From: Antedon mediterranea
Lineage: Eukaryota; Echinodermata; Crinoidea; Comatulida; Antedonidae
Reading direction: 5' to 3'
Length of the DNA stretch: 64,000 bases
NCBI RefSeq assembly: GCF_964355755.1
Contig: NC_092675.1
Coordinates: forward strand, 15,761,312 to 15,825,311
Below the pieces are notes generated by a model. It saw nothing but the letters and a program-made list of their open reading frames with translations, was not told the DNA's origin and searched no databases. Shown here one piece after another: positions 52,401 through 63,200 of the stretch (positions are counted from its first letter, which is position 1; each line of letters begins with the position of its first letter). A program made the position numbers and the translations under genes.

Positions 52401-55400
52401 AATAAGCTTGGTGTTATTTTTCAAACAAATTCTATAAGGAGTTGAATATAGGTCTGTTTTAAGCGAAAGCACGGTGCGCGTAGGCCTAGGGAGACGCGGC
52501 AGGGCTGGAATAATCGTTTTCTTAGGCGAAGAGAATGAGGAAAGATGCGCTTCATCATTGGCCCCTCGATTGTTATTCTTGTTAAGTGGCTGATTCATAA
52601 TCTTAAAATATGAGGGCAAAGGGCTTATAAATTTTGAAATAAAGTGTTGAACTTTCATTTTTCTTAAAATTATTAAGAAGTGGGTGGGGGGACTTTTTTA
52701 TGGTATATGTGCTTTTTCTTTAAAAAATTTTGAATAATAAAGGCCTCATATCGAGAAAAAAAACCAGGTTTTTGGCACTTATAATAAATATATCTTAGAC
52801 AAAAAAGCACATGGCATGTGGAACTATAATCTCTTAGCGTAGGAAGACATACAAATCCCAGGTCATGAGAGGCTCAACTGCATGTAATGCAAAAACAAGG
52901 TTTTAGGGTAAGGTCAAAGACTTTTGAGTAAACAATCTACCGCGTACGGCCGTACGTACGTGCTACACATTTTTTACGTCTTTCGTTAGATGTAATGAAA
53001 ATAAAAAATAGTTGATCTGAAGGGATCAATGATGATATGATATGTAAATAAACAAACACTCAACAGAATTATGTTTACAGTTCAATTATTGTCAGAATAA
53101 ATAGTTTATTTTTTCCCCCGGCACCTTTGTTTGCCGACGGCCGCGATGATGTGCCGACGGAAACGAAATCAGGGGGACCCGGGCCCCCCGGCCCCCTACT
53201 GGATACGCCACTGTGTAAGACCATCCACAGACAAAGAAGGGGGTGTAGGACCGTCCACAGACAAAGAAGGGGGTGTAAGACCATCCACTGACAAAGAAAG
53301 GGGTATAGGACCACTTACAGACAAAGAAGGGCTATAAGACCATCCACAGACAAAAAAAGGGGTATAAGACCATCCACAGACAAAGAAGGAGTGTAAGACC
53401 ATCCACACACAAAGAAAGGGGTGTAAGACCATCCACATACAAAAAAGGGGTGTAATACCATCAACGGACAAAGAAGGGGTGTAATACCATCAACAGACAA
53501 AGAAGTGGGTATAATATAAGATCATCCACAGGCACAGAAGGGGGTATAAGACCGTCCATAGAAAAAGAAAGGGGTGTAAGACCATCCACAGACAAAGAAG
53601 GGGGTGTAGGACCGTCCACAGACAAAGAAGGGGGTGTAAGACCATCCACTGACAAAGAAAGGGGTATAGGACCACTTACAGACAAAGAAGGGCTATAAGA
53701 CCATCCACAGACAAAAAAAGGGGGTATAAGACCATCCACAGACAAAGAAGTGGGTATAAGACCATCCACAGACAAAGAATGGGGTATAAGACCATCTACA
53801 GACAAAGAAGGAGGGTTAGGACCATATTAACCGAGGAAGCATACAAAATAAGATGCAATCAAAATAGGCCTACCACTTGGAAAACAATAAATTGTAGAAT
53901 AACTGAGGCTTAATTGTTGAAATATAAAGGGTTCTTTGTAAGGTCTTTAATAATATATTGATATAAACACGATCATCATACTATTCATTTGACATGTCAA
54001 ATACAGTCTCTATCTCGAAAAGAAGCTCATACTATCACCTTTTCGTGGTTTTACGGTATTCCATAACATGTATATTATTTCCTCTGTCAAACTATGAAAA
54101 CTTTTAGCGAATCAGAAGGTGCCAACATCATTGAATTAATGGTACCACCAAACACAATGTTTACTAATTTTATGTACTATATACAATTTAAGTCCATTAA
54201 TCATTTAATATAATTACGCCTATCAGGTCAACGTTCAAAATTAGGTACATTTAAGACCAACAAAACCACATACAGTTTATTCACATAATTAAAAATCAAT
54301 AAATTAATGTCAAAGGTCATAAATTGTATTTCCGGTAATTTTATGTGAAAATGTTTCATTACTACAAATATAAATGTATTTATTCTGAACAAAATGACAC
54401 CAAAATCGATTGAAAATGACCAGTAGTTACAGAGATATAAAAATACGAGGTCAAAGGTCAAACTGTAAGAAACTTCATTTTCGGTCATTTTTTGACGAAA
54501 CTTTTCATTAGAGCAAATAGAAATATATAGTTTGTGAACAATTTGAGACCAGAATTAAGTCTCTAATGTGTATAGTTGCCAAGATATGAACATTTTTTGT
54601 TTTTATGGTGGCCATTTTGAAATCAAGATGGCCGCCATACCGGACGTTGGACACTTGGCACCCTCCGATATTTTGAATCTATATACATTAAAGAGACTTT
54701 TTGCCAAGTTTCATGCTTTGGTAATAAAATGCACAGCTCATGTCATTAACTGCTCTACTAATACTGGCCATAAAAAGGTACGCATACTGGCCAAACCTAC
54801 CCAACCCGTATCTAATTATACAAAACGGCACCCGTGTACTGCGGCACCTTTTACTTGTAAAAAGTAAATTAAGCAATATAAAAGAACATTATATCTTTTT
54901 AGATTTGGATTGATGCATGTCATGATTACAAATTTCAAAGATATTACAACGAGTATAATTATTAAGAGCTGTGACATAGGATTTCAAACTAGTGATTACC
55001 GTAAGCTCAAAACTGCTATTTATAATACAATCGTTACATAACACTGTAGGTTACTTCGATGCGACTTTGAAACCGCGTAAACTTTCCAATTCTTCTTAGT
55101 TATTGCATGCAAGGTGAGTTTCTCTCTTTTGTATGGTTGCTGTACAATCGTCGTATTTCACAGGGACTAAAATAAAAAAAAACACCAGAATATTGTAACG
55201 TATAGCAATTCGGACAAGGATCCCAGTTCTACAACACTTTTTTATTATTATTTTATTAACGTAGGCTAAGCAGATCTTTATCACGATCGTTTTTTCCTTA
55301 TTGTTACTTCCGGCGGAGGCCGCAACTCTAACTTGCTCTTGTTTCTTTATATGTTCTTTGTTTAAGGTAATACGTCGCTGGCAGTAAGATGGAAGTCAAT

Positions 55401-56217
55401 TGAGCCTTATCTAGAAGTATGTAGAATACAGTACTACTTTATAGCTACTGCCATGCTGGCCATTATGTGGCATAGTATTGGAAAAGAACAGTTACTTCGA
55501 CAAGTTAGGACAAAGGACAATAATGTTAATTATTCAACTTGGAATACGAGCATTGCTGTTGTTCTGGGGTTTGGTGTCATAATATTAACAATTGCTTCTA
55601 TCTTTATATCGTCGGGAACTGATATCCAGAATTATTATTATTGGATCAGAATTATATTGAATATCATAACATTGTTTTCAGTCACCGTGCTGTTTGTCGT
55701 CTCTAGACGTCGCTATGGAGTTTTTCAACAGTATACTTTCCCATTTCAACTGGATGAACTCATAATCGAGCTTTGCCTTGTGTTTTTGATTTTGCAAGAG
55801 ATGTACTCAGTTCTCAGTGTGATTGTAGAGATATGGTGCTCCAATATGCAGTATATAGCATTGACAGTCTGCGATCGGATCTTCACCGACGCCAAAGTGG
55901 TTATACAAAGCTTACTAATAGTTCAGAGCTTACGATTTAAAGTAACTGTTCCAACTGCCCACTGGTACAAATCCATGTTGCTTTTCCTGTCGATGTCCAA
56001 CCTAGCCTGGTGGATCATCACAATGACGGAACTGAAGAACGACCAACATATCTACGGGATACAGAAACAGTTTTATGGCAAAAATGCATATGACCTGATT
56101 CATGGTATCACAGGCCCATTCGTTGTGTTCTATTACTACCAATCGAGTGTTTGCTTCTTTGAAATGTGGATGACAAATAACCGTCGGATAATTACTGTAA
56201 AAGTATCAACCGATTAA
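37493..56217 (+). CDS. otopetrin-family proton channel (copy 2)
   Basis: Five exons: 37493-37569, 38257-38513, 39283-39463, 54903-55000 and 55367-56217 (1464 bp, 487 aa). Intron phases 2,1,2,1 and total length equal those of copy 1, so the two are tandem duplicates. The N-terminus is acidic and ends TPLIQTRRPER. Exon 4 begins RFGLMHVMITN, matching the otopetrin FGLMH..ATN block. Exon 5 has AMLAIMWHSIG, SMSNLAWW, YDLIHGITGPFVVFYYYQSS and CFFEMW, all aligned with copy 1. The exon 4 segment after ITN (FKDITTSII) departs from the family NLC.W pattern, a possible functional change. Intron 3 spans 15.4 kb and is filled by nested transposons; all exons nevertheless remain open and in phase. Function is inferred from the family: proton-selective membrane channel. 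The bridging of exons 3 and 4 across 15 kb rests on phase and homology. Confidence 0.83.
38065..38174. mobile_element. 110-bp MITE in otopetrin intron 1
   Basis: TAAAGCTTTGTCTACACTAT at the left is matched in reverse complement by ATAGTGTAGACAGAGCTTA at the right. TCTACACTAT and AACTAGTTTG words recur near 56440, 57390, 57505 and 59340, suggesting a dispersed family. Confidence 0.7.
40011..43245. mobile_element. nested TIR transposon E3
   Basis: CTGGGGCGGATCCAGA at 40011 is matched perfectly in inverse at 43230-43245. TAAAT flanks both ends (40006-40010 and 43246-43250), a probable 5-bp target duplication. Interior blocks (40400-41110 and 42750-42970) are inverted relatives of parts of E5 (52700-53100, 51760-51930, 47140-47490). 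No transposase frame. E3 lies inside E2. Confidence 0.8.
41131..42747. mobile_element. nested TTAA transposon E4
   Basis: The 1617-bp element begins AGGGGGGTTCCGGGTTTAAA and ends TTTAAACCCAGAATCCCCCT. TTAA flanks both ends (41127-41130 and 42748-42751). The related element E5 has the same neighbourhood without it: its complement reads GCATTTAATAACATG at 47421-47435 with a single TTAA, which is a true empty site. The TTAA duplication suggests piggyBac-type mobilisation; there is no transposase frame, so it is non-autonomous. Confidence 0.85.
46270..46986. repeat. 30-bp minisatellite, left part (about 24 units)
   Basis: Units read GTAAGACCATCCACAGACAA then AGAAGGGGGT, with starts at 46291 and 46321 showing the 30-bp period. 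The period is a multiple of three, so minus-strand frames encode decapeptide repeats (SVDGLTPPSL and variants) with few stops. These are not credible proteins. The array is cut at 46986 by transposon E5 and resumes at 53214 in the same orientation. Confidence 0.95.
46987..53213. mobile_element. nested hAT-like transposon E5, 8-bp target site
   Basis: The left end CAGTAGGCGTATCCAG and right end CTGGATACGCCACTG are inverted repeats. TGTAAGAC is repeated exactly at 46979-46986 and 53214-53221, an 8-bp target duplication as made by hAT transposases. The insertion point falls within one unit of the 30-bp minisatellite. G/C-rich runs follow both ends. The interior is related to E3 in opposite orientation. 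No transposase frame is seen in 6.2 kb. Confidence 0.85.
47494..51742. mobile_element. nested element E6 inside E5
   Basis: The element starts CAGTGGGA and ends TCCCACTG, flanked by TGTG on both sides (47490-47493 and 51743-51746). The matching part of E3 reads CTCTAAATTTGTGTAG (complement of about 41045-41060) with one TGTG, so it shows the empty site. The right terminal 115 bp (51625-51742, with TAGCGCCACGAAGTGGCGC on its complement) has an inverted partner at about 49607-49715, so a second fold-back lies in its right half. TTGGGATGCA.CTCCGACTATTC recurs directly at 47879 and 49302. No coding capacity. Confidence 0.75.
53214..53815. repeat. 30-bp minisatellite, right part (about 20 units)
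   Basis: Same unit, phase and orientation as 46270-46986. A block of about 330 bp is repeated inside the array with nearly identical variant order (53230-53330 resembles 53590-53690), showing recent higher-order duplication. Confidence 0.95.
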
Positions 56218-56451
56218 AATAATTACTTTGGAACGCATTACACATATACACGCGTGGTAGGCTACATAATTCAATACATTAGTATAGTCAGGTATAGAAA
56301 ACTTTACCAAACCATTTTTCATAAACTCCGAGTTTGAACAAAACAAAAATGTTCTTAAAACTAGTCTCTGTTACTGAAGTTTTTGCTCACCAGAATCACA
56401 GTACAAAGACTTTGATTTGATTCACAATCTCAAGTTGACAAACTAGTTTTT
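56218..56451. other. 3' flank of otopetrin copy 2
   Basis: Short AT-rich flank. The last 45 bp (TTTGATTTGATTCACAATCT and on) belong to the tandem repeat that resumes at about 57350. Confidence 0.5.
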
Positions 56452-57243
56452 AGTCGCGTGGAAGCGACTCTATAGTTCACTATGTCGGTCGGTCGGTCTG
56501 TCTGTCTGTCTGTCGGTCTGTCTGTCGGTCTGTCGGTCTGTCTGTCTGTCTGTCTGTCGGTCCGGTATCACTATGCGTTTTATCGCTTTATGACCTTATC
56601 TTGATATCAGTTTAATCTAGCTAAGTCAATTTTTCACAGAATATTCCTTATGGCCAGGAATCGATGTGGTTATGTTTTCACGGTGCGCAATAAAAAATTA
56701 CGCGGTCTACGCACGATTTAACGAAATCACGTTTGTAATCATATCTTAACAACCATGAATCACAATTAAATAAAATTTGGTACTCATAAATTTCAGGGCA
56801 TAAATCATCATATTATGGCAATACAATTACGTGCGTAGCGCATGTAACGCATGCGTACGCGCGCTTAAAATTTACAAAATTTATTTTCGATGAAATAAGA
56901 GTACGTTTCAGGCAATTTTAAGCGTTTACAAAATTGCCATGAGTGCGCAGATTTTTGCGCGCGCACTGCGCGTTAAATGTTATTGCGCACGCTTTTTACC
57001 CGATTTCTGTTTTTTTGACTTACTTTTCAACTTGAAATTACGTTATACGAGCACGTCAAAAGTGACAGGCTACGCACGTGTAAATTAAAAAAATATAAAT
57101 GTTTTTAAACATTTCAACATTTTTAAACATGTTCAGTAATTTCGGTCAGTATAGTTCACTATGTCGGTCGGTCCGTCTGTCTGTTTGTCTGTCGGTCCGG
57201 TATCACTATGCATTGTAGCACGCGACTTAATGGCTGTTGGTCT
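56452..57243. mobile_element. element with GTCT/GTCG microsatellites
   Basis: Ends share AGTCGCGTG in inverse (56452 and about 57228). A TATAGTTCACTATGTCGG word starts GTCK-type microsatellites near both ends (56475-56560 and 57160-57200). The surrounding tandem repeat shows the uninterrupted join (AACTAGTTTTTCTTAGTACA at about 57396), so this is an insertion with an empty site nearby. Confidence 0.6.
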
Positions 57244-57505
57244 TGTTCTTAGTACACTCTACCAAACTTTAGTTTGGCAAGAAAAGTTCTCCTAAGTTTG
57301 TTTGTGTAGACCAGTTGAAAAACTAATTTGCAGAAGTTAGGTAGTGAACCTTCTTCTTTGATTTGATTCACAATCTCAAGTTGACAAACTAGTTTTTCTT
57401 AGTACACTACCAAACTTTAGTTTGGCAAGAAAAGTTCTCCTAAGTTTGTGTAGACAAGTTGAAAAACTAATTTGCAGAAGTTAGGTAGTGAACCTTCTTA
57501 ACAAA
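57244..57505. repeat. tandem duplication of about 155 bp
   Basis: The block from CTTAGTACAC through TAGGTAGTGAACCTTCTT occurs at 57244-57352 and again at about 57399-57500 with minor differences, linked by TTTGATTTGATTCACAATCT. Confidence 0.8.
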
Positions 57506-57509
57506 CTAG

Positions 57510-58853
57510 TTTGCCGAGAAAGGAAGCAAGTCTGATCCAAATAACTATCGTCCAATCTCCATCCTTCCCTTTTTTTCAAAGGTTCTTGAAAAGATTATTT
57601 ATAACCGCGTTTATGATTTTATAAGCAGGCACAACATTCTTTATAATAAACAATTCGGATTTAGGAAAAACTATTCCACGTCTTTTGCGTTAATTGATTT
57701 AACCAACAACATTATTGATGCAATTCAAAACAATTCTTTTCCCTCTGGCCTGTTTATTGACCTTTCAAAAGCGTTTGATACTATTGACCATCACATTTTA
57801 ATTTCAAAACTTTCAAATTATGGTATCCGTGGTGTTGCTCTTAAACTTTTAAACAATTACTTATCAAATAGATTTCAATGTACTTCTGTTAACAATCATA
57901 CCTCTGATCTTAAGCCCATTACCTGTGGTGTTCCCCAAGGATCCTTGCTTGGCCCTCTTTTATTTCTAATTTACATCAATGATTTACCAAACGCCTCAGA
58001 TATCCTTACTTTTTATCTTTATGCAGATGACACGACTTTATTCTATAAAAGTGTTAACTTTGAATCAATTTTTCATACTTTTAACCAAGAATTAATTAAT
58101 ATCAATGATTACTTTAATGTGAATAAACTTTCAATAAACCTAAATAAATGCAACTTTATGTTGTTTCGAATACGTCACCAAAAACTGACCAGCGAGTCTC
58201 ATAAAATTCTGATTGGTGATCAAGTAATTCCCCATGTTAAGCAAACCAAATTCTTAGGTGTTTTAATTGACCAAGAGCTAAATTTAAAAAATCATATAAA
58301 AGAAATTGAATTAAAAATTTCTAAAAACATTGGCATACTTTATCGTCTTTCTTCCTTTTTACCGTCTCAAATTTTATGCAATATTTACTGTTCCTTTATT
58401 CTGCCTTTTATTAGTTACTGTAACATTGTATGGGCCAATAATTACCCCTCAAATCTTAATAAAATACACGTCCTTCAGAAGAAAGCTGTTCGTCTTATTT
58501 CAGGTAACTCACGTCTTGCCCATTCTAATATCCTTTTTTATAACCTTAAACTCTTAACTGTGCACGATATCAATAAACTCCAACAATGCATTTTCGTCTA
58601 TGAACATATTAATTCCAAACTGCCTTCAAATTGTTCCTGTAATTTTTTAACTAACTCTGAAATCCATTCGTATAACACAAGAGCATCACGGGATCTTCAT
58701 CTTCCTCAACCTAAACTAACTAAAATGAAACATAATATTCGCTATAGTGGTTCTAAACTATTCAATAATCTACCTCCAGTAATTTCATCATCGTCCTCTA
58801 GCAAAATGTTCTCTTTTAAACTTAAAGATTATCTTATTTCAAATTATAACTAA
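57510..58853 (+). mobile_element. 5'-truncated non-LTR retrotransposon, RT domain
   Basis: One open frame runs from about 57519 to the stop at 58853 (about 444 residues) without interruption. It contains reverse-transcriptase landmarks in order: NNYRPISILP, FGFRKNYST, GLFIDLSKAFDTIDH, GVPQGSLLGPLLFLIYINDL and the catalytic YADD at 58020-58031. After these come the thumb region and a C-terminal SYCNIVWAN ... HDINKLQ ... YNTR ... LPQPK segment. This is the polymerase half of a CR1/Jockey-superfamily LINE. The N-terminal endonuclease and first frame are missing because of 5' truncation, so the copy cannot move by itself. The lack of stops or shifts implies a young insertion. A probable 3' tail runs on to about 59235. 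Confidence 0.9.
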
Positions 58854-60212
58854 TTGTTTTCTCTATTTTGTAATATTGTTTAACTTTTGAAACTTTTCCA
58901 AATTGCTTCCTTTTCTGTTGGTGTCTGTGATGTATGTGTGTGTATGTGCAGTTATGTTTACATTTATATATAAGTATATAATCTTACATGTCTTCCCAAT
59001 ATACAAGTTTTCAGTTGGATTTTTTTTCTTCCAATTGATAGATAACTTTCTTGGGGTTTTTGCCTCTTTCATTTTCAACTGAATCAGCTTTTTTATACAT
59101 TATGATTTACTTTATTATAACTCTAAAAAAAAATAAAAAATATATCAGAAATTATAATGTTTTACTTAAATATGAATATGAAAGAAATAAATGTTTATTT
59201 GAACTTGAAATAGCAGTCTTTGGGTGCTCCCAATAAAGCGATCCTCAAGGTATACGGTCTCCAGTAACTAGTCCAGACAGCAGGAATCACAAATTTTGGG
59301 AAATAGTTTCTGCATTTTGCAAAGTTGGTCGTGACTGGTCTACACTATACTAGTAAACTTTTTTTTTTTATGAACTCAGAGTTTGCTCACGTTTGCAAAC
59401 TAAAGGAGCGTTTTAGTTTGAATGCAGACGCGTGAGGAACGTAGGAGATGACAGATGCGAGAAAACGCAGCATAAAAACACCTAAATATGCCAAACTGTA
59501 CATAATTATTAGCCAATCATTGTGTACAAATATGAACAAAACAATAAATAAATATATATGTGTTTATTGGAAATCTTCAATTACAATTAGGCGTAATAGC
59601 CTAAATTACTGCTGAACGACACTATCTTTTTATTAAAAATGTCTTTATAAAAAACTCACAATTTTATATAGCATAAAGCTTACAAATTTAACATACAAAC
59701 ATATTATAAAGCTACTATCATTATTACTATTATTGTTATAAAAAAATTGTATACAATAAAATTTACTTGCTAACTATTTAGACTAAAGCATAATTATATG
59801 AAAAATATTATTTTTTTTCAAATTGTAAATCTATCGATATCAAAGCATTAATTTAGAACGTAAAATTGCACAATAATAATTTTCTTTAAGTATATCAAGA
59901 TTAACGAAATTAAGTTAAGAAAAACACGTTTGCTATATTTGTGTTTTTAATTTCGATACAAGAAAAACACATCACAAAAACAACCAATGAAAAGTAACAG
60001 GCATGGATTCGGCACTCTTATTGTTGGAGAACGAATTGGTGTAAATCGTTCCTCTGGTTTTCTTTTCAATTTTTTTTGGTTAGGATATTTTATGGATCAT
60101 ATTTGTGTGTAAATCGCTTAGAAACATTGTATTAGGCACTATATAAGACTTCCATTATTATTTTTATTGTTGTTCTACAGTGCTTTATGATGTAACAATT
60201 TCATTGAAAATA
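58854..60212. other. LINE 3' tail and intergenic sequence
   Basis: The first roughly 380 bp look like LINE 3' untranslated sequence (TG-rich, then AATAAATG near 59180). No gene is seen between there and the TMEM243-like gene. An AATAAA for that gene is on the minus strand at about 60168-60163, 45 bases after its stop. Confidence 0.5.
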
Positions 60213-63200
60213 CTAGAAAAAAATGTTTACCGACAAAGGTTTGATTGTCGTATGGTTTTTTTTCGTCGTAAGAGCATGCGTAATAATTGGAGCTTGCGTT
60301 GGATTCTGTTCCTCATAAGGATTGAATACATATATGTCTGTAGTGATTGTTTGCAAGATGAGAACTGAAGCTACAAAAATTAGAAACCATGCCTTATCCG
60401 ATTCCTGAAAAGTAAAAGATATTATTAATTAATCTATTTAATATAATTATTTGCATTATCAATGTTAGATCTCATGTTGGTGAGTCGGAACTTCATGAAA
60501 TAAGACTTTTAAATGTTGTAAATAATTAAAATTAATTAAGTTTATGTTATGTTTTTAAAATTACGACACTGCTCCATCCTAAATGAGCATTTTACACTTC
60601 TCATGGATTTTCGTGAGAGGGTGACAAGAAGTAGCACTACGTGTAACTTCCGTATACCTATAATTAGGGGATGATGTGCTAGTAAAACATTTATTATAAC
60701 ACTATTAAAGAACAATATTCCTCTTTGTATACAAAATCGTCAAACACAACAACTTTTAAGCACTATAAAATCATATCTTATGGGTACGATACTCCCATAA
60801 TCTGGAGTCTCTGCTTTTAACTATATTTTGTGTCTTTCCTTGAAATTGTATTTTAAATTTTTTTTTTTACAATAATTTTTATACAAATTTTAAACATTTT
60901 AAAGCATAATTTTTAATTTCTTAGATTATTGATTTTTAATTTCTTCTTTTATAATTTGTGTATGGAACCTGTGAAATTTGTTTTTCCATGTTCTGGACCC
61001 CAATGGAATTAAGTATTTTATTTTTTGGGATATCCTTTTGAGTCAAGTCTTACTGTTGTACTGATTTTAATTATTGTTTTATATGTTTATATTGTACGTA
61101 TGTATCTGTATGACTGGTTAATAAAGTAAATAAATCAATCATATAGAAAATAACTAATAATTATATATATAATAAACTAATAATTATAAATCTCATTTAT
61201 TCAATGTCCAGTATATCACTGGGCTGTTTAATTCTATGCATGTGAATATATAATTAATATCATAAAAAATAAATGTCATTATGCTTATAAAAGCATTATT
61301 AGTCAATGAACCTAATACTGTAATTAGATCCATGATTAGTCGTTTTACTGTAAGAAATTATCAATTAAAAGATATTTGTTATTTTTTTAAAGTAAAAAAT
61401 ATATAATCATCATATTATTTGTTTGTTTATTTGTAAATTTAAGGTTTGTATACTGTATTAGAAATTAAAATTTTCCATAGTTAATGTGTTCAATAGTTAG
61501 AATGACACAAATGATAGCCAGTGGATATGATACCGGTGATGATATAATTATGATGATTACTGCGGCTGATTTTTATTAAATAAAAAAACACATACCAGCT
61601 CACCCTGTTTATACCAGTAGCACTGAAAAAGAAAACTAAATACTTTTAAAAGCAATAGTACATATATCATAGAAAGCAACCATAAATGATGATATCAAAA
61701 CAAAGCCAACAGGTCCATAACATCACAATTTTTTATTTATATTTTATAATCAAAGATGTATTATCACCTTAAAAACTGTAATTTAAAGCAAAAAATAGTT
61801 TAATTGGCTGCCAGCCAATGACTTTTTGGTTGTATTTGTCTTTCTTTTTTTTTTCTAAAGAAAAGTGATTAAGTTTATTAAAACCACAAAATGGCCTATT
61901 AAAAGTCTGATTTATTATTCTTCATTTTTTATGTTTTTTGGGGACAATACATCTTTAAACAATCATGGACATAACATAAAGACAATATGAGATAATCAAT
62001 CAACATACCAACGTAATAGCGACATAGCTGCTGAAAGCTAAATTAATAATTAGTAGCCAGAGTTCTCCTCTGTTTTCTGTAGCTCCAACAATAATGCAGA
62101 ATAATACAGACAACTAAAAAAAAAGGATTCAGCATAATAAAGAACAATACGGACAACTACAAAAAGGGATTCAAGGATTTGCTAGCCTGTATTACAATGC
62201 CTAATGAAATACCGCCATGGCCTTGCCCAAATATCTACCATTACCTTAGCTGGCTAGTGGAAATTCATCAGCATATACAGCCTCATTTTACAACATGCAA
62301 TCTGTGATGATTTATTTAAAAGTGTGCAGCTTTCAAACGTTTGTAATCAGCAAGAAAGCATAAGCATTACTAATTAGACCAGTGGGCTAGTAAAAGCCCT
62401 GATATGCATGCTGTAAAAGTATCTATTTTTTATTTAATGTTATTTTCCGAACATTCTTATTTACAAACTTTGAGAGGGCCAACTATATCTGTTATGTCTT
62501 GGGGTTTTTAACAGAGAGCGAAAGAAAAAACAATATCAACAAACGTCCGATTTCTCTATCAAACATTTATTCAAACATAAATTATTACGAACAAAATTAT
62601 ACTTACAAGAACCATAAATATAGTTATTGCAATAAAACCTTTAAGAGCAAGAGTCTAAGGGAAAAATATAAAACAACAATAATCAAATATAAACATTGTT
62701 ATCTTTAACTTAAAGGCCAGGTGCGAGAAAAAAATTTCTATTGATCATACATTCCAATAATTATCTATCTATAGTTTCCACTATGTTTCATAATTTTTGG
62801 GATTTTATTTGTGTTACACAAGCTTGTTGAAAATAAGCACTTTCTTGTCAGTGGGGGGGATAGTTCAAATTACACCGTAAAATCTCAGTAAAATTCTTTT
62901 GTACACAAATTTTGTAAATAGAGAGGCATTTTAAAAAGCTATGAAAAATAAACAGTGTGGTAAAAAATTTTATCAGATGACTAAATATAGGTAATATAAC
63001 TTTAATTTTACATTTCTGATATTTTTATTCAACTTCAGATTTTTATTTTTATGCTACAACAAAAATTATCCACCGTATATCCACCATCTTTTTTTACCTT
63101 CTAGGGAGTCACCCGACATGTTATTATAGTAGGTTAAACTACCTAACTACTGAAAAAAAGTTTTCCTGGTTTTTATGGCAGAATTTTGTCAAATTTTGTA

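Larger units (their letters stand above)
39605..54830. mobile_element. outer TIR transposon E1 (host of the nest)
   Basis: GGGTTGGGTAGGTTTGGCCA followed by GTATGCGTACC at 39630 is matched by its reverse complement ending at 54807. Weaker similarity extends outward to roughly 39605 and 54830, so exact ends are uncertain. The arms continue as 45018-45490 on the left (after insertion E2) and 54300-54775 on the right, inverted copies rich in GACCTTTGACCTC, AAGATGGCCGCC and CCGGAAATGACG words. Without its insertions the element would be about 3.6 kb, including the 30-bp minisatellite. No transposase frame is visible. It occupies almost all of intron 3 of otopetrin copy 2. Confidence 0.75.

Noticed and set aside
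53075-53805. Open frames with the same decapeptide repeats
   Set aside because: Continuation of the split 30-bp minisatellite.
62499-62708. 69-residue plus-strand open frame
   Set aside because: Antisense to the 48-bp exon of the TMEM243-like gene; low-complexity Asn/Lys/Tyr content.
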